Shown here: positions 1 through 9,121 of the stretch, piece by piece
Layout: each line of letters opens with the position of its first letter
How positions within the stretch are numbered: position 1 is the stretch's first letter
Assembly: GCA_934569225.1 (NCBI GenBank)
Contig: CAKTKC010000011.1
Location: forward strand, 31,170 to 95,169
Length of the DNA: 64,000 nt
Reading direction: 5' to 3'
Origin: an uncultured Oscillospiraceae bacterium
GTDB lineage: Bacteria; Bacillota; Clostridia; Oscillospirales; Oscillospiraceae
Translations under genes and position numbers: made by a program
Notes under the pieces: model-generated
Told to the model about the DNA's origin: nothing
What the model saw: only the letters and a program-made list of their open reading frames with translations
Database searches by the model: none

Positions 1-834
1 TTCGGGGTCTTTTAACGCAATGTCATAAACCACATTTTTGGGAAGTCCCAGCTCTGCGGCGGTCTGCTTGACCGCATCCTTGCGGCTGAGACCCTGGGAA
101 ATCAGTTGGGCGACACGGGCGGCGGCATCGTCCTCGGAGGCGGACTCCTTTACGGTTTCCGGCGCACCCGCGACGATGAGGACGAATTCGCCCTTGGGCG
201 GCGTTTCGGTGTACATAATGAGGGCTTCCCCCAGCGTGGTGCGGACGACCTCTTCGTGGAGCTTCGTCAGCTCCCGGCACAGACTGACGGGGCGGTCAGC
301 GCCGAAGGCTTCCGACATGTCCGCCAGGGTGGACACCAGCTTGTGGGGGGCTTCGTAAAAGATCATCGTCCGGGTCTCGGTTTGCAGGGCGTCCAGATGC
401 TCCCGGCGGCTTTTTTTCGCCGTGGAGAGAAAGCCCTCAAAGCAGAACCGCCCGGTGGACTGCCCGGAAATGCTAAGCGCCGTGATGGCGGCGCAGGGAC
501 CTGGAATGGCGCAGACGGTGATACCGGCCTCGGCGCACTGCTTGACCAGGTCTTCGCCGGGGTCGGAGATAGCGGGGCTGCCTGCGTCGGAGACCAGCGC
601 ACAGGTTTCCCCGGCGAGAATGCGGTCGACGATCCGGTCGCCCTTTGTGGCCTTGTTATGCTCGTAGTAGCTGACAAGGCTTTTTTTGATGCCCAGATGG
701 TTGAGTAGTTTCAGCGTCACCCGGGTGTCCTCGGCGGCGATGAAGTCGGCGCTTTCCAGGGTTTCCCGGCAGCGCAGGGAGATATCCCCCAGATTGCCGA
801 TGGGGGTCGGGACAAGATACAGCATTCCGGCCAT
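1..834 (-). CDS. rsmI: 16S rRNA (cytidine(1402)-2'-O)-methyltransferase RsmI, 3' end outside window
   Basis: The minus-strand frame starts with ATG at 834 after an AGGAGG site at 841-846 and stays open to base 1, giving 278 codons, close to the full family length of about 280; only a few C-terminal residues should be missing. The N-terminus reads MAGMLYLVPTPIGNLGDISL, the RsmI/tetrapyrrole-methylase start, followed by the AEDTR, SDAGSP and IPGP motifs that form the SAM pocket. RsmI 2'-O-methylates C1402 in the 16S decoding centre, using SAM, in the cytoplasm. It lies 10 bp behind the trmN6-like gene, and its ribosome site overlaps that gene's stop, so the two form an operon. Confidence 0.95.
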   Translation of the reverse strand, partial: MAGMLYLVPTPIGNLGDISLRCRETLESADFIAAEDTRVTLKLLNHLGIKKSLVSYYEHNKATKGDRIVDRILAGETCALVSDAGSPAISDPGEDLVKQCAEAGITVCAIPGPCAAITALSISGQSTGRFCFEGFLSTAKKSRREHLDALQTETRTMIFYEAPHKLVSTLADMSEAFGADRPVSLCRELTKLHEEVVRTTLGEALIMYTETPPKGEFVLIVAGAPETVKESASEDDAAARVAQLISQGLSRKDAVKQTAAELGLPKNVVYDIALKDPE

Positions 835-844
835 GTGGAACCTC

Positions 845-1534
845 CTAGAGATGGTAAATTCGGCGGTATTGCTCCGTGGGAGCGCCGCTTGCGTCGTGGA
901 GGACGATCTCCTCCCACTTCAGGCTCGGCTTTCCGCCCTTGCGCAGCTGCAGCAGGACAAGATTCACCGGGGAATCCTCCCGATGGCGCAGGAGACACAG
1001 CCGCTTGGCCTCCAGATTGACCTCCGAACCCCGGATGATCAGCTCGGCCAGCCGTTCCGGACGGTGGACGAGGAAAAAGTCGCCGCCGTATTTCAGCGCC
1101 CAGGCGGCCGCCCCGAACAGGTCGGCAGGGGAACAGGCGTCCTCCCGGCGGGCGAGGGCGGCAGTGCGGCTGGCGGGGCCGCCGGAAAAATAGGGGGGAT
1201 TGGAGATGCAGACATCAAAGCTCCCCGGAGGAAAGCTGCCGGGAACTTGCCGCACATCGGCGCATATACTTTCCATGCGGGCTGTCAGGCCGTTGCGGCG
1301 GATGTTGTCCAGGGCGGCAAGGTGGGCGTCCTGGGACAGCTCCACGCCGGTGACGCGGCAGCTTTCATTCACGGCGCACAGAAGCAGTCCCAGCGTGCCG
1401 CAGCCGGAGCCGAGATCCAGCACCCGAGCATTCTTAGGAAGCCGGACAAAATGGGACAGCACCATGGAATCGGTGCTTAATGGAAAAGCGCCTTCCGGCA
1501 GGTTCAGGGTAATTCCGTTGGGTAACTGCTCCAT
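845..1534 (-). CDS. trmN6: tRNA1(Val) (adenine(37)-N6)-methyltransferase-like, SAM-dependent
   Basis: 229 aa. The start chosen is ATG at 1534, preceded by a GGAGGC ribosome site; upstream in-frame ATGs would read through the neighbouring hairpin element and are unlikely. Visible are the SAM-binding motif VLDLGSGCGTLGLLL (about residues 39-53) and the amino-methyltransferase catalytic motif NPPY (SNPPYFSGG), which marks adenine-N6 or guanine-N2 methylation of nucleic acid. The N-terminal signature with PLSTDSMVLS is typical of TrmN6/YfiC proteins. It is translated just ahead of rsmI. A MITE-like element ends 14 bp upstream of the start codon, so promoter and leader have probably been remodelled. 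Family assignment is firm; the exact tRNA target is inferred. Confidence 0.85.
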   Translation of the reverse strand: MEQLPNGITLNLPEGAFPLSTDSMVLSHFVRLPKNARVLDLGSGCGTLGLLLCAVNESCRVTGVELSQDAHLAALDNIRRNGLTARMESICADVRQVPGSFPPGSFDVCISNPPYFSGGPASRTAALARREDACSPADLFGAAAWALKYGGDFFLVHRPERLAELIIRGSEVNLEAKRLCLLRHREDSPVNLVLLQLRKGGKPSLKWEEIVLHDASGAPTEQYRRIYHL

Positions 1535-1548
1535 GAATGCCTCCGAGT

Positions 1549-1820
1549 TAGCATCAGTTGACAAGGGGACACATGCCCGTCGGACGTTCTGGCACGCCGC
1601 TGGCCGCGTTATCGTCCTTGACTTGCGGCAGCAAGCCTGCGTCCTCTGCCTTGCCATCGACGCGCCAGAGCGCCCGACGGGTCTTCGAGTTTTCCCGGAG
1701 CATAAACGGGGGCTGGCAAGGCAGACGAGGCAGGCGGGCTGACGCCCGCGGGCGAGGATAACGCAGCCAGACGCCATTTAGGCCCGGGAAAACCATGTGT
1801 TCCCTTGTCAACTGATGCTA
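1549..1820. mobile_element. MITE-like palindromic element with TA ends
   Basis: A 272-bp stretch bounded by near-perfect terminal inverted repeats. The left arm starts TAGCATCAGTTGACAAGG at 1549, and the reverse complement of the right end (1796-1820) reads the same with one mismatch over about 25 bp. TA sits at both edges, consistent with TA target duplication by an IS630/mariner-type transposase. Internal halves also pair: GCGTTATC and TCTGCCTTGCCA near 1610-1660 match in inverted orientation near 1715-1770. The RNA or single strand would therefore fold into one long imperfect hairpin. No coding potential is convincing. It lies between the trmN6-like start and the ferredoxin terminator. The transposase family is inferred. 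Confidence 0.75.
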
Positions 1821-1840
1821 TGTTTGTACCATTATACAAC

Positions 1841-1873
1841 AAAAAATCAGCCTGCGCAAGCATTTGCGCAGGC
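1841..1873 (-). terminator. Rho-independent terminator of the ferredoxin gene
   Basis: Inverted repeat GCCTGCGCAA / TTGCGCAGGC with a short loop. Read on the minus strand it is followed by a run of six T. It lies about 20 bp after the ferredoxin stop. Confidence 0.85.
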
Positions 1874-1893
1874 CAATTCGGGTCTGAGAAAGA

Positions 1894-2064
1894 TTAGCCT
1901 TCCTCGATCGCGTCGGCGGGGCACTGATCGGCGCAGGAACCGCAGGAAACGCAGATATCGGGGTTGATCTCGTACTTGCCGTCACCCTCGGAAATAGCCT
2001 CGACAGGGCACTGCTCGGCGCAGGAGCCGCAGGCGACACAGCGGTCAGTAATCGTGTAAGCCAT
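1894..2064 (-). CDS. 2[4Fe-4S] ferredoxin
   Basis: 56 aa, from ATG at 2064 (ribosome site GGAGGTAACACC just upstream) to TAA at 1894. It carries two classical CxxCxxCxxxCP cluster motifs, CVACGSCAEQCP and CVSCGSCADQCP, in a symmetrical clostridial-type ferredoxin. It should carry electrons at low potential in the cytoplasm for pyruvate:ferredoxin oxidoreductase, hydrogenase or similar anaerobic enzymes; the partner is not encoded here. It is monocistronic, with its own promoter and terminator. Confidence 0.95.
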   Translation of the reverse strand: MAYTITDRCVACGSCAEQCPVEAISEGDGKYEINPDICVSCGSCADQCPADAIEEG

Positions 2065-2120
2065 GGTGTTACCTCCATTTATCTAATATGTATTGCACGC
2101 CACACAACTAGCGTATCCCC

Positions 2121-2148
2121 ATTGTAACATGGTTTTTCCAAAAAGCAA
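2121..2148 (-). promoter_or_regulatory. Promoter of the ferredoxin gene
   Basis: On the minus strand TTGCTT (-35) and TACAAT (-10) are separated by 16 bp, about 57 bp upstream of the ferredoxin ATG. Confidence 0.6.
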
Positions 2149-2243
2149 TTCCTTTTTATAAAAATTTTTTGAATATTTTTTGCCTGGGGTGGTGAGAATT
2201 TTCCGGAAAAGGAAAGGCAAAACAATCACGCGGGAGGGATACC

Positions 2244-4562
2244 GTGCATTACGATATACTGACATCCGACCTGATCCAGCGCGCCGCCCAATTGGCAAGA
2301 AGTCTGGGGCACAGCTACGTCGGCTCTGCCCATCTGCTGCTGGTGATGGCGCGGGAACCCGGGGCGGCGGGGCAGACCCTTCGGCTTCTGGGTATGGACC
2401 CGGATTTGACGGAGGCGATGGCGCGGCTGCTTTACGGAATGGGGACGCCGGAGCTGCCTCTGCCCCAGGGGCTGACCGGGGAGTCCCGGGCGCTTCTCCG
2501 GGTGGCGGCGCGGGAAGCAAAGATTTTGGGCAGCCGGGAAATCACGCCGCAGCATCTGCTGCTGGCGATGGCAAGGCGGGAAAACAGCGACGCATATGAG
2601 CTGCTGAAGCTCAACGGCATCAGCACCGACGAGCTGTTTACCCATGCGGTGGACTATCTGCACTGGGAGCAGGGCGCTCCCGTGAGAGGAAAAAAGGAGG
2701 CGGTCACAACGAAACTTCTGGAGCAGTTCAGCGAAGATCTGATTCTCAAGGCGTCAGGCATGGATCCGGTGATCGGGAGAGAACGGGAGATCGACACGGT
2801 CATCGGCATTCTGTGCCGGAAAAACAAGAATAACCCCGCATTGGTCGGCGAGCCGGGGGTGGGAAAAACCGCCATTGCCGAGGGGCTTGCCCAGCGGATG
2901 GCGGTGGGCAACGTGCCGCCCCAGCTGAAGGACAAACGGCTGGTGAGCCTGAACATGGCGTCTTTGGTTGCAGGAACAAAATACCGGGGCGAGTTCGAGG
3001 AGCGTCTGCGGGACGTGCTGGGGGAAATCCGCCGCAGCGGGGATGTGATTCTCTTTGTGGACGAAATGCACACCATCGTCGGCGCGGGCGCGGCCGAGGG
3101 TGCCATCGACGCGGCGAACATCTTCAAGCCTGCGTTGGGGCGGGGCGAGCTGCAAATGTTGGGCGCGACGACCCGGGAGGAATACCGGAAATATATTGAA
3201 AAGGACGCGGCGCTGGAACGGCGCTTTCGCCCAGTGGTGGTGGAGGAGCCGGGGGAGGAAGCAACGCTTGCGATCCTCCGGGCGCTGAAACCGGGTCTGG
3301 AGCGGCATCACCATCTGCGGATTTCCGAGGAAGCGGTGAAGGAGGCGGTGCGCCTGTCCCGGCGGTACCTGCCCGACCTGTATCTGCCGGACAAAGCCAT
3401 CGATCTGCTGGATGAAGGGGCTGCCCGGGCGCGGATGGAGGAAATGCAGCTGTCCCGGGGCGGCCCTGCCAGAAAAGAGCTGGAACAGGAGCTGAACGAA
3501 GCGGTACGGGAACGGAAATTTGAAAAGGCCGCGGAGCTGCGGGACAAAATGCAGCACCTGTCAAAGCCCGCCGACGGAAAACGCGCCCGGTGCGTCACCG
3601 GGGCGGATATTGCATGGGTGGTCTCCGCCCGGACGGGGATTCCCGTGGGGCGGCTCACCGCCGGGGAGCGGGAACGGCTGCTGGGGCTGGAAGGGCTGCT
3701 GTCCGCCCAGGTGGTGGGGCAGAGCAAGGCGGTGAGCGCCGTGGCCGAGGCGGTGCGCCGGGGCTACTGCGGCATCCGGGACGGGTCGCGGCCCATTGCG
3801 TGTCTGCTGTTCACGGGGCCGACGGGCGTGGGAAAGACGGAGCTGTGCCGGGCGCTTGCCCAGGAGGTCTACGGCAGCCGGGACGCCATGATCCGGCTGG
3901 ATATGACGGAATATATGGAAAAGCAGTCGGTCTCCCGCCTGATCGGCGCACCTCCCGGATACGTCGGCTATGAGGAGGGCGGCAAGCTGACGGAGGCGGT
4001 GCGCCGCCGCCCCTACTGTCTGGTGCTGATGGATGAGCTGGAAAAAGCCCACCCGGATGTGCTGGGTATCCTGCTGCAAATCATGGAGGAAGGAACGCTG
4101 ACGGATTCCACGGGGCGGCATGTCAGCTTCAAGAACGCCATCGTGGTCATGACCTCCAATGTGGGCGGTCAGATTCGGGGCGACGGCCTGGGCTTCTGCG
4201 CCGGGGGACGGAGCGCGGAGATCGGCGAAGCGTTACAGCAGACCTTCTCCCCGGAATTCCTGGGACGAATCGACCAGACGGTGTGCTTTGAGCCCCTGGG
4301 AGCCGGGGCACTGGAAGCTATCACCTGGAAGTATCTGCGGCAGCTTCAGGAGCGGACGGCGGCGCTGGGAACCCAGCTTCTGCTGCCCCCGGAACTGGCG
4401 GCGGAGCTTCTGAAAAAGCGTCCCGGAAAGGACGGCGCACGGCAGATCCGCCGCCTGGTGCAGACCGAGGTGGAGGGGCCGCTGGCAAGCTACCTGCTGC
4501 GCTGCGGGAAAAAGCCTGCCCGGGTAAAGCCCAAATGGGAGGACGGGAAGCTGGTTTTCTGA
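2244..4562 (+). CDS. clpC: ATP-dependent Clp protease ATP-binding subunit ClpC
   Basis: 772 aa, starting at GTG 2244 behind GGGAGGG. Domain order: Clp_N double repeat (about 1-140); first AAA+ domain with Walker A GEPGVGKT at 202-209 and Walker [10 protein letters not shown]; a UVR-type coiled segment (about 415-450, [13 protein letters not shown]); second AAA+ domain with Walker A GPTGVGKT at 525-532; C-terminal D2-small domain. The UVR segment and short middle region point to ClpC rather than ClpB. A GLGF tripeptide-type loop after TSNVGGQ is the expected ClpP docking loop. Function: unfolds and delivers proteins to ClpP and, in Firmicutes, works with McsB-type adaptors. The usual ctsR-mcsA-mcsB neighbours are absent, so CtsR control cannot be inferred here. 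Confidence 0.93.
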   Translation: MHYDILTSDLIQRAAQLARSLGHSYVGSAHLLLVMAREPGAAGQTLRLLGMDPDLTEAMARLLYGMGTPELPLPQGLTGESRALLRVAAREAKILGSREITPQHLLLAMARRENSDAYELLKLNGISTDELFTHAVDYLHWEQGAPVRGKKEAVTTKLLEQFSEDLILKASGMDPVIGREREIDTVIGILCRKNKNNPALVGEPGVGKTAIAEGLAQRMAVGNVPPQLKDKRLVSLNMASLVAGTKYRGEFEERLRDVLGEIRRSGDVILFVDEMHTIVGAGAAEGAIDAANIFKPALGRGELQMLGATTREEYRKYIEKDAALERRFRPVVVEEPGEEATLAILRALKPGLERHHHLRISEEAVKEAVRLSRRYLPDLYLPDKAIDLLDEGAARARMEEMQLSRGGPARKELEQELNEAVRERKFEKAAELRDKMQHLSKPADGKRARCVTGADIAWVVSARTGIPVGRLTAGERERLLGLEGLLSAQVVGQSKAVSAVAEAVRRGYCGIRDGSRPIACLLFTGPTGVGKTELCRALAQEVYGSRDAMIRLDMTEYMEKQSVSRLIGAPPGYVGYEEGGKLTEAVRRRPYCLVLMDELEKAHPDVLGILLQIMEEGTLTDSTGRHVSFKNAIVVMTSNVGGQIRGDGLGFCAGGRSAEIGEALQQTFSPEFLGRIDQTVCFEPLGAGALEAITWKYLRQLQERTAALGTQLLLPPELAAELLKKRPGKDGARQIRRLVQTEVEGPLASYLLRCGKKPARVKPKWEDGKLVF

Positions 4563-4676
4563 CGCTCTGGGGCGCGGTTATCTGAATTGAAGCTGAGAAA
4601 TTGTTTGTTTTATTAGAACAAATATGCGAATATTCCTCGATTTCTGGCGGAAATCGAAAAATCCCTGAGAAAAAGA

Positions 4677-4705
4677 TTGATTTTTTCCCTCGCGGGTAGT
4701 ATACT
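4677..4705 (+). promoter_or_regulatory. Promoter of the dcw cluster (mraZp)
   Basis: TTGATT (4677-4682) and TATACT (4700-4705) are spaced by exactly 17 bp, a good sigma-A promoter about 55 bp before mraZ. Confidence 0.75.
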
Positions 4706-4714
4706 GTCTCTACA

Positions 4715-4750
4715 TGGAGTAAAAGGGCAGTAAAGTGGAGCGAAAGGGAG
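4715..4750 (+). promoter_or_regulatory. Candidate MraZ-binding direct repeats
   Basis: Four G-rich pentamers recur at helical-turn spacing: TGGAG (4715), GGGCA (4725), TGGAG (4736), GGGAG (4746), each separated by A-rich 5-6 nt. MraZ proteins are known to bind TGGGN-type direct repeats with 10-bp period upstream of their own gene. Position just after the -10 box suits autorepression. The match to the consensus is partial, and the last repeat doubles as the ribosome site. Confidence 0.55.
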
Positions 4751-4759
4751 GTGAGCGCC

Positions 4760-5188
4760 GTGATCGGGAAATATCCTGCGAAGCTGGACGAAAAGAGCCG
4801 TCTGTTCGTGCCGTCCAAGCTGAGGACAGAGCTGGGGGATACCTTTTTTGTCACCCTGGGCGTCAACTGTGGTCACCGCTGTCTCACCGTTTACACCGCC
4901 GAGGAGTGGAAGCGCCTTTCGGATAACTACAATGCCATGAGCATTTCCCAGCGCTCCGGCGCTACCAGCCTGATTTTTATGAACGCCGCCGAATGCAGCC
5001 CGGATAAACAGTACCGTTTCAGCCTGACACAGTTTCTTCTCAGCTACGCCGGAATTGACCGGGAGGTCATGATCGTCGGCCGGGCGGGACAGGCGGAGAT
5101 CTGGGACGCGAAGGAATTCGCCGACTTTGAGCAGGAGAACCTGACCCCGGAGAAGCTGCTGGCGTCCCTGGAGGCGATCGGCCTATGA
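4760..5188 (+). CDS. mraZ: Transcriptional regulator MraZ
   Basis: 142 aa. Two in-frame GTG codons are possible; GTG 4760 is chosen because GGGAGGTG at 4746-4753 is well spaced for it and the product then starts MIGKYPAKLDEKSRL, as MraZ does. A GTG at 4751 would add three residues. The protein is two tandem SpoVT/AbrB-like swapped-hairpin domains, each with a D-x-K-x-R motif in the first copy and a degenerate second copy (SPDKQYRFSLTQ). MraZ forms a ring that binds repeats in its own promoter. It opens the dcw cluster and overlaps rsmH by 4 bp. Confidence 0.93.
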   Translation: MIGKYPAKLDEKSRLFVPSKLRTELGDTFFVTLGVNCGHRCLTVYTAEEWKRLSDNYNAMSISQRSGATSLIFMNAAECSPDKQYRFSLTQFLLSYAGIDREVMIVGRAGQAEIWDAKEFADFEQENLTPEKLLASLEAIGL

Positions 5189-6120
5189 GTGAATTTCATC
5201 ATGTTTCCGTGCTGTTAGAGGAATGTATCCAGGGGCTTGCCATCAAGCCCGACGGCATTTACGTGGACGGAACGCTGGGCGGCGCGGGGCATTCCAGCCG
5301 CATTGCCGCGAAGCTCACCACCGGGCGGCTCATCGGCATTGACCGGGACAACGTGGCGCTGGAAGCGGCGGCGGAACGGTTAAAGCCCTATGAAGACCGG
5401 GTCACGCTGGTTCATGCCAATTTCTGTGACATGGATGAGGCGCTGCAAGAGCTGGGCATCGACAAGGTGGACGGCATTCTGCTGGATTTGGGCGTTTCCT
5501 CTCCCCAGCTGGATGACGGGCAGCGGGGCTTTTCCTATATGACGGACGCACCGCTGGATATGCGCATGAACGGCGAGGATACCCGGGACGCCCGTCAGAT
5601 CGTAAACACCTGGTCTTACGAGGAACTCAAGCGTATTTTGTATGATTACGGCGAGGAACGCTTTGCGCCCCGGATCGCCGCGGCCATCTGCCGCCGCAGA
5701 GAGCAGGCGCCCATCGAGACGACCCTGGAGCTGGTGGACGTGATCAAGAGCGCCATGCCCGCTTCCGCTCTGCGGGAGAAGCAGCATCCGGCCAAGCGAA
5801 GCTTTCAGGCCATCCGCATCGCCGTCAACGACGAGCTGGGGGCGGTGGAAACAGTGATGAAAAAGGCCGTTCCGCTGCTGAATCCCGGCGGACGGCTGGC
5901 GGTGATCACCTTCCATTCTCTGGAAGACCGAATCGTGAAGAACGCCATGGCAGAGGCGGCGAAGGGCTGCACCTGCCCGCCCAGCTTCCCGGTGTGCGTC
6001 TGCGGCAAGAAGCCCCAGGTGCGGATCGTGACCCGCAAGCCCATTGTTTCCGGGGAAGAAGAGCTGGAACGGAATCCCAGAGCGCGCAGCGCGAAGCTGC
6101 GGATTTGTGAGAAGTTATAA
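5185..6120 (+). CDS. rsmH: 16S rRNA (cytosine(1402)-N4)-methyltransferase RsmH
   Basis: 311 aa, start ATG overlapping the mraZ stop (ATGA), so translation is coupled. The N-terminus FHHVSVLLEECIQGL and the SAM motif VDGTLGGAGHS are diagnostic of RsmH/MraW, as are DGILLDLGVSSPQLDDGQRGFSY and the C-terminal RNPRARSAKLR. It adds the N4-methyl group to C1402, the same nucleotide that RsmI ribose-methylates, so both enzymes of this modification are encoded within 6 kb here. Confidence 0.97.
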   Translation: MSEFHHVSVLLEECIQGLAIKPDGIYVDGTLGGAGHSSRIAAKLTTGRLIGIDRDNVALEAAAERLKPYEDRVTLVHANFCDMDEALQELGIDKVDGILLDLGVSSPQLDDGQRGFSYMTDAPLDMRMNGEDTRDARQIVNTWSYEELKRILYDYGEERFAPRIAAAICRRREQAPIETTLELVDVIKSAMPASALREKQHPAKRSFQAIRIAVNDELGAVETVMKKAVPLLNPGGRLAVITFHSLEDRIVKNAMAEAAKGCTCPPSFPVCVCGKKPQVRIVTRKPIVSGEEELERNPRARSAKLRICEKL

Positions 6121-6149
6121 TCGGCAGAAATTTCCGGAAAGGGGATAGA

Positions 6150-6650
6150 ATGATGACAGAAAAGCCCAAAATTCAGTACATTGGTCAGTTCTATGTCCCC
6201 GGCAGCGAGGCGCAGGTGCTTGCGCCGAAGAAAAAGAAGAAAAAGGCCAAAACAAAGCTCCCCATTGCCAAGGGGGAGCAGGTAAAGGCAATCTATATCG
6301 ACCCTGTGGCGCTGATCGGCATCACGGTGGCGGTGGTGATGCTGGCGGTCATGGTGGTGGGGGCATTGCAGCTGCGCAGCGACTGGGCGCAGTATGAGGA
6401 AATGTCCGGCTACGTCTCCCAACTGAACCGCGACAACGCCGAGCTGGAACGCACCTACCGGGACGGCTACGACCTGGAGGACATCCGGGACAAGGCGCTG
6501 GCCCTCGGCATGGTGCCGGTGGAGGAAGTGCCAAGCAGAACCATCACCGTCACACGCTCCCAGCCGAAGCCAGAACGGACGCTCTGGGACGACATCGTCT
6601 GGTTTTTCAGCGGCCTGTTCGGAGACACGGAATCCGCTTCTTTCGGCTGA
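6150..6650 (+). CDS. ftsL: Cell division protein FtsL-like (septum formation)
   Basis: 166 aa, ATG 6150 behind GGAAAGGGGATAG. The topology is a lysine-rich cytoplasmic N-terminus (KKKKKKAK at about 27-34), one transmembrane segment at about 50-74 and an extracellular heptad-rich coiled coil (about 76-115, LNRDNAELERTY). That is the bitopic FtsL/DivIC plan. Sequence conservation in this family is weak, so the name rests mainly on topology and on its place between rsmH and the class B penicillin-binding protein, which is where ftsL always lies. Length is slightly above the usual 100-130 aa because of the C-terminal tail. Confidence 0.8.
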   Translation: MMTEKPKIQYIGQFYVPGSEAQVLAPKKKKKKAKTKLPIAKGEQVKAIYIDPVALIGITVAVVMLAVMVVGALQLRSDWAQYEEMSGYVSQLNRDNAELERTYRDGYDLEDIRDKALALGMVPVEEVPSRTITVTRSQPKPERTLWDDIVWFFSGLFGDTESASFG

Positions 6651-6710
6651 GCAGAAAAAGCGGTTCCCCTGCATAAAGTCCGTCCCTCCTCATAAAGTAA
6701 GATAGCAGCT

Positions 6711-6765
6711 GCACTGGGCGGCGAGGGATTCCCTTGCTGCCCAAAGTTGTATCTTGACTGAAAGG
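6711..6765 (+). repeat. Intergenic stem-loop between ftsL and spoVD
   Basis: GGGCGGCGAGGG at 6716 pairs with CCCTTGCTGCCC ending near 6742, and an outer arm AAGATA/TATCTT can extend the stem. No T-run follows, so it is not a standard terminator; a processing or attenuation role is possible. Confidence 0.45.
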
Positions 6766-6775
6766 CCGGTGGCTT

Positions 6776-9106
6776 ATGGGGAGGAAGAAGCGGGAATTTA
6801 ACCGCCTGCGGCTGGACAGCGGCCAGCACAGGCGCATCATGCTGGTATCCGCGCTGCTGGGGGCGCTGGCCTTCCTGCCGGTGGGGCTGCGGCTGTACAG
6901 CCTGATGGTCACGAATTACGATTATTATTCCTCCCTCGCTCTGCGCAACCAGACCCGCACGACGACGGTGACCGCCGACCGGGGGGACATCTTCGACCGG
7001 AATATGAATATTCTGGCGACCTCCGTCAGCGTGGAGAATGTATATCTCAACCCCCATGAGCTGAAGCAGTCCAAGGCGGATATTCCCGAAATTGCCCGGA
7101 CGCTGGGAGAAATTCTGGGGAAAGACCCCGCGTGGATTGAGGAACAGGCGGCGGACATCAAGCGGCGCTACAAGCAGGTCGGCACCCGCATTGACGAGGA
7201 AACCGCCGGGAAAATCCGGGATTACATCAATGAAAAGGGCATTTCCGGCATCCATCTGGAACCCACGTCCCAGCGGGTCTACCCCTATGAAACCCTGGCG
7301 GCGCAGGTCGTCGGCTTTACCAACGCATCCAACGAGGGCTGCGAAGGGGTGGAAGCAGCCTACAACAGCTTCCTCGCGGGCAGCACGGGCAGAGTCATTA
7401 CAACCAAGGGCAATAACGAAATGGATATGCCCTTTTCCTATGAAAACTACGTTTCCTCCCGGCAGGGGGACAGCGTGATCTTAACGCTGGACGCCACGGT
7501 GCAGGCGTGCCTGGAAAAACAGCTTTCCGCCGCCATTGCCCGCTACGATGTTCAAAATGGCGCCTTCGGGCTGGTGATGAACTGCAAGACGGGGGAAATC
7601 CTCGCCATGGCTACGCTGGGCAGCTACGACCCCAACAACTATCTGGAAATCGCAGACACGGATACGGCGGCGCAGCTGGAAGAAATGAAACGCTTGTACC
7701 TCGCCGAGCCGGAGGGGAGCGAAGCCTATGAGGCGGGGAAGACGGCCTACGGCGAAGCCCTCTCCGCCGCCCGATTGAAACAGTGGCGCAACCGGGTGAT
7801 TTCCGACGGCTATGAGCCGGGGTCCACCTTCAAGGTGCTGACCATGTCGGCGGCGCTGGACTGCGGCGCCATCGACCTGAATACCCCCTTCCATTGCTCC
7901 GGTTCTGAGCAGATTCCGGGACGCGCCCAGCGGCTCCACTGCTGGCGCTCCACGGGACACGGGGCGGAAAAGACGCCTCAGGCGCTGCAAAATTCCTGCA
8001 ACATCGCCTTTGCCCACATCGCCCTGAAGCTGGGCGGGGAACGGTTTTATGATTACGTCAAAAACTTCGGGGTGCTGGAAAAAACCGGCATCGATCTCGC
8101 GGGAGAGAGCAAGGGCGTCTTTTTCGACAAAGCACTGGTCACGGACACGGACAAATGGGGCACGGCGTCCCTGACCTCCGGCTCCTTCGGACAGACCTTC
8201 AAGATCACCCCTTTACAGCTGGTGCGGGCGATCTCCTCCGTTGTCAACGGCGGGCAGCTGATGGAGCCGTACATCGTCTCGGAGATTCTGGACACCGACG
8301 GCAACACGGTGATGAAGGCGGAGCCGACGGTGGTGCGCAGAACCATTTCCAAGGAGACCTCCGACACCATGCGCGCCCTCATTGAATCCGTCGTCACGGA
8401 GGGAACGGCAAAAAATGCCAAAGTTGCCGGATTTTCCATCGGCGGAAAGACCGGAACCAGCGAAAAAATTGACGTTTTTGACGAGAATGGCCAGCGCGTC
8501 CAGGATAAAATCGTATCTTTTGTGGGGATTGCACCTATGGACGATCCGGAGTATATTATACTTGCCGCATTGGATACACCGTCCCGGACAACGGGAATCT
8601 ACATTTCCGGCGGCGTCATGGCGGCGCCCACCGTGGGTGCGGTGATGGCGGACGTGCTGCCATACTTAGGCGTGAAGCAGTCCTTTTCCGAGGACGATCT
8701 TGCGGGAAAGCAGATCGTCATGGAGGATCTGACCGGCATGACGGCGAAGGACGCCCAGGCGCTTCTGAAAAAAGAAGGGCTGACGGCGGCAATTTCCGGA
8801 AGCGGCGAAACGGTGACGGGACAGATCCCGTCTCCCGGACAGACCGTCCCTGGCGGAAGCCAGGTGCTTCTGTTCCTGGGGCAGACCCCGGAGCCGGAAA
8901 CGGTGAAGGTTCCCGATTTTTACGGCATGAACCGCCAGCAGGCCAGCGACGCCGCAGGTGCGCTGGGGCTGTACATTCTGGTGACGGGGAACGATGAAAT
9001 TTCCACCGGCGTGACGGTAACGGCACAGAGCGCTCCCAAGGATACCGAGGTTCCTGCGGGAACGACGATCACGCTGGTATTCGCGGATACCGCGGCCAGA
9101 GACTGA
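6776..9106 (+). CDS. spoVD: Class B penicillin-binding protein SpoVD/FtsI with PASTA domains
   Basis: 776 aa. A short cytoplasmic tail and one transmembrane helix (about 20-42) precede the dimerisation domain (ADRGDIFDRN). The transpeptidase domain has the catalytic SxxK motif in PGSTFK (Ser350, Lys353), SxN in NSCN and KTGT at 558-561. Two PASTA domains follow (about 650-705 and 710-773), which distinguish the SpoVD/PBP2x branch. The protein crosslinks septal peptidoglycan with the SEDS partner FtsW encoded 4 kb downstream. ATG 6776 is preceded only by a weak GGTGG site. Whether it serves vegetative division, sporulation or both cannot be told from sequence. Confidence 0.93.
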   Translation: MGRKKREFNRLRLDSGQHRRIMLVSALLGALAFLPVGLRLYSLMVTNYDYYSSLALRNQTRTTTVTADRGDIFDRNMNILATSVSVENVYLNPHELKQSKADIPEIARTLGEILGKDPAWIEEQAADIKRRYKQVGTRIDEETAGKIRDYINEKGISGIHLEPTSQRVYPYETLAAQVVGFTNASNEGCEGVEAAYNSFLAGSTGRVITTKGNNEMDMPFSYENYVSSRQGDSVILTLDATVQACLEKQLSAAIARYDVQNGAFGLVMNCKTGEILAMATLGSYDPNNYLEIADTDTAAQLEEMKRLYLAEPEGSEAYEAGKTAYGEALSAARLKQWRNRVISDGYEPGSTFKVLTMSAALDCGAIDLNTPFHCSGSEQIPGRAQRLHCWRSTGHGAEKTPQALQNSCNIAFAHIALKLGGERFYDYVKNFGVLEKTGIDLAGESKGVFFDKALVTDTDKWGTASLTSGSFGQTFKITPLQLVRAISSVVNGGQLMEPYIVSEILDTDGNTVMKAEPTVVRRTISKETSDTMRALIESVVTEGTAKNAKVAGFSIGGKTGTSEKIDVFDENGQRVQDKIVSFVGIAPMDDPEYIILAALDTPSRTTGIYISGGVMAAPTVGAVMADVLPYLGVKQSFSEDDLAGKQIVMEDLTGMTAKDAQALLKKEGLTAAISGSGETVTGQIPSPGQTVPGGSQVLLFLGQTPEPETVKVPDFYGMNRQQASDAAGALGLYILVTGNDEISTGVTVTAQSAPKDTEVPAGTTITLVFADTAARD

Positions 9107-9121
9107 CAACGGAGGATGAAT

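Noticed and set aside
4561..4676. Terminator between clpC and mraZ
   Set aside because: A short TCGATTT/AAATCGA hairpin near 4638 has no T-run on the coding strand, so termination is not supported.
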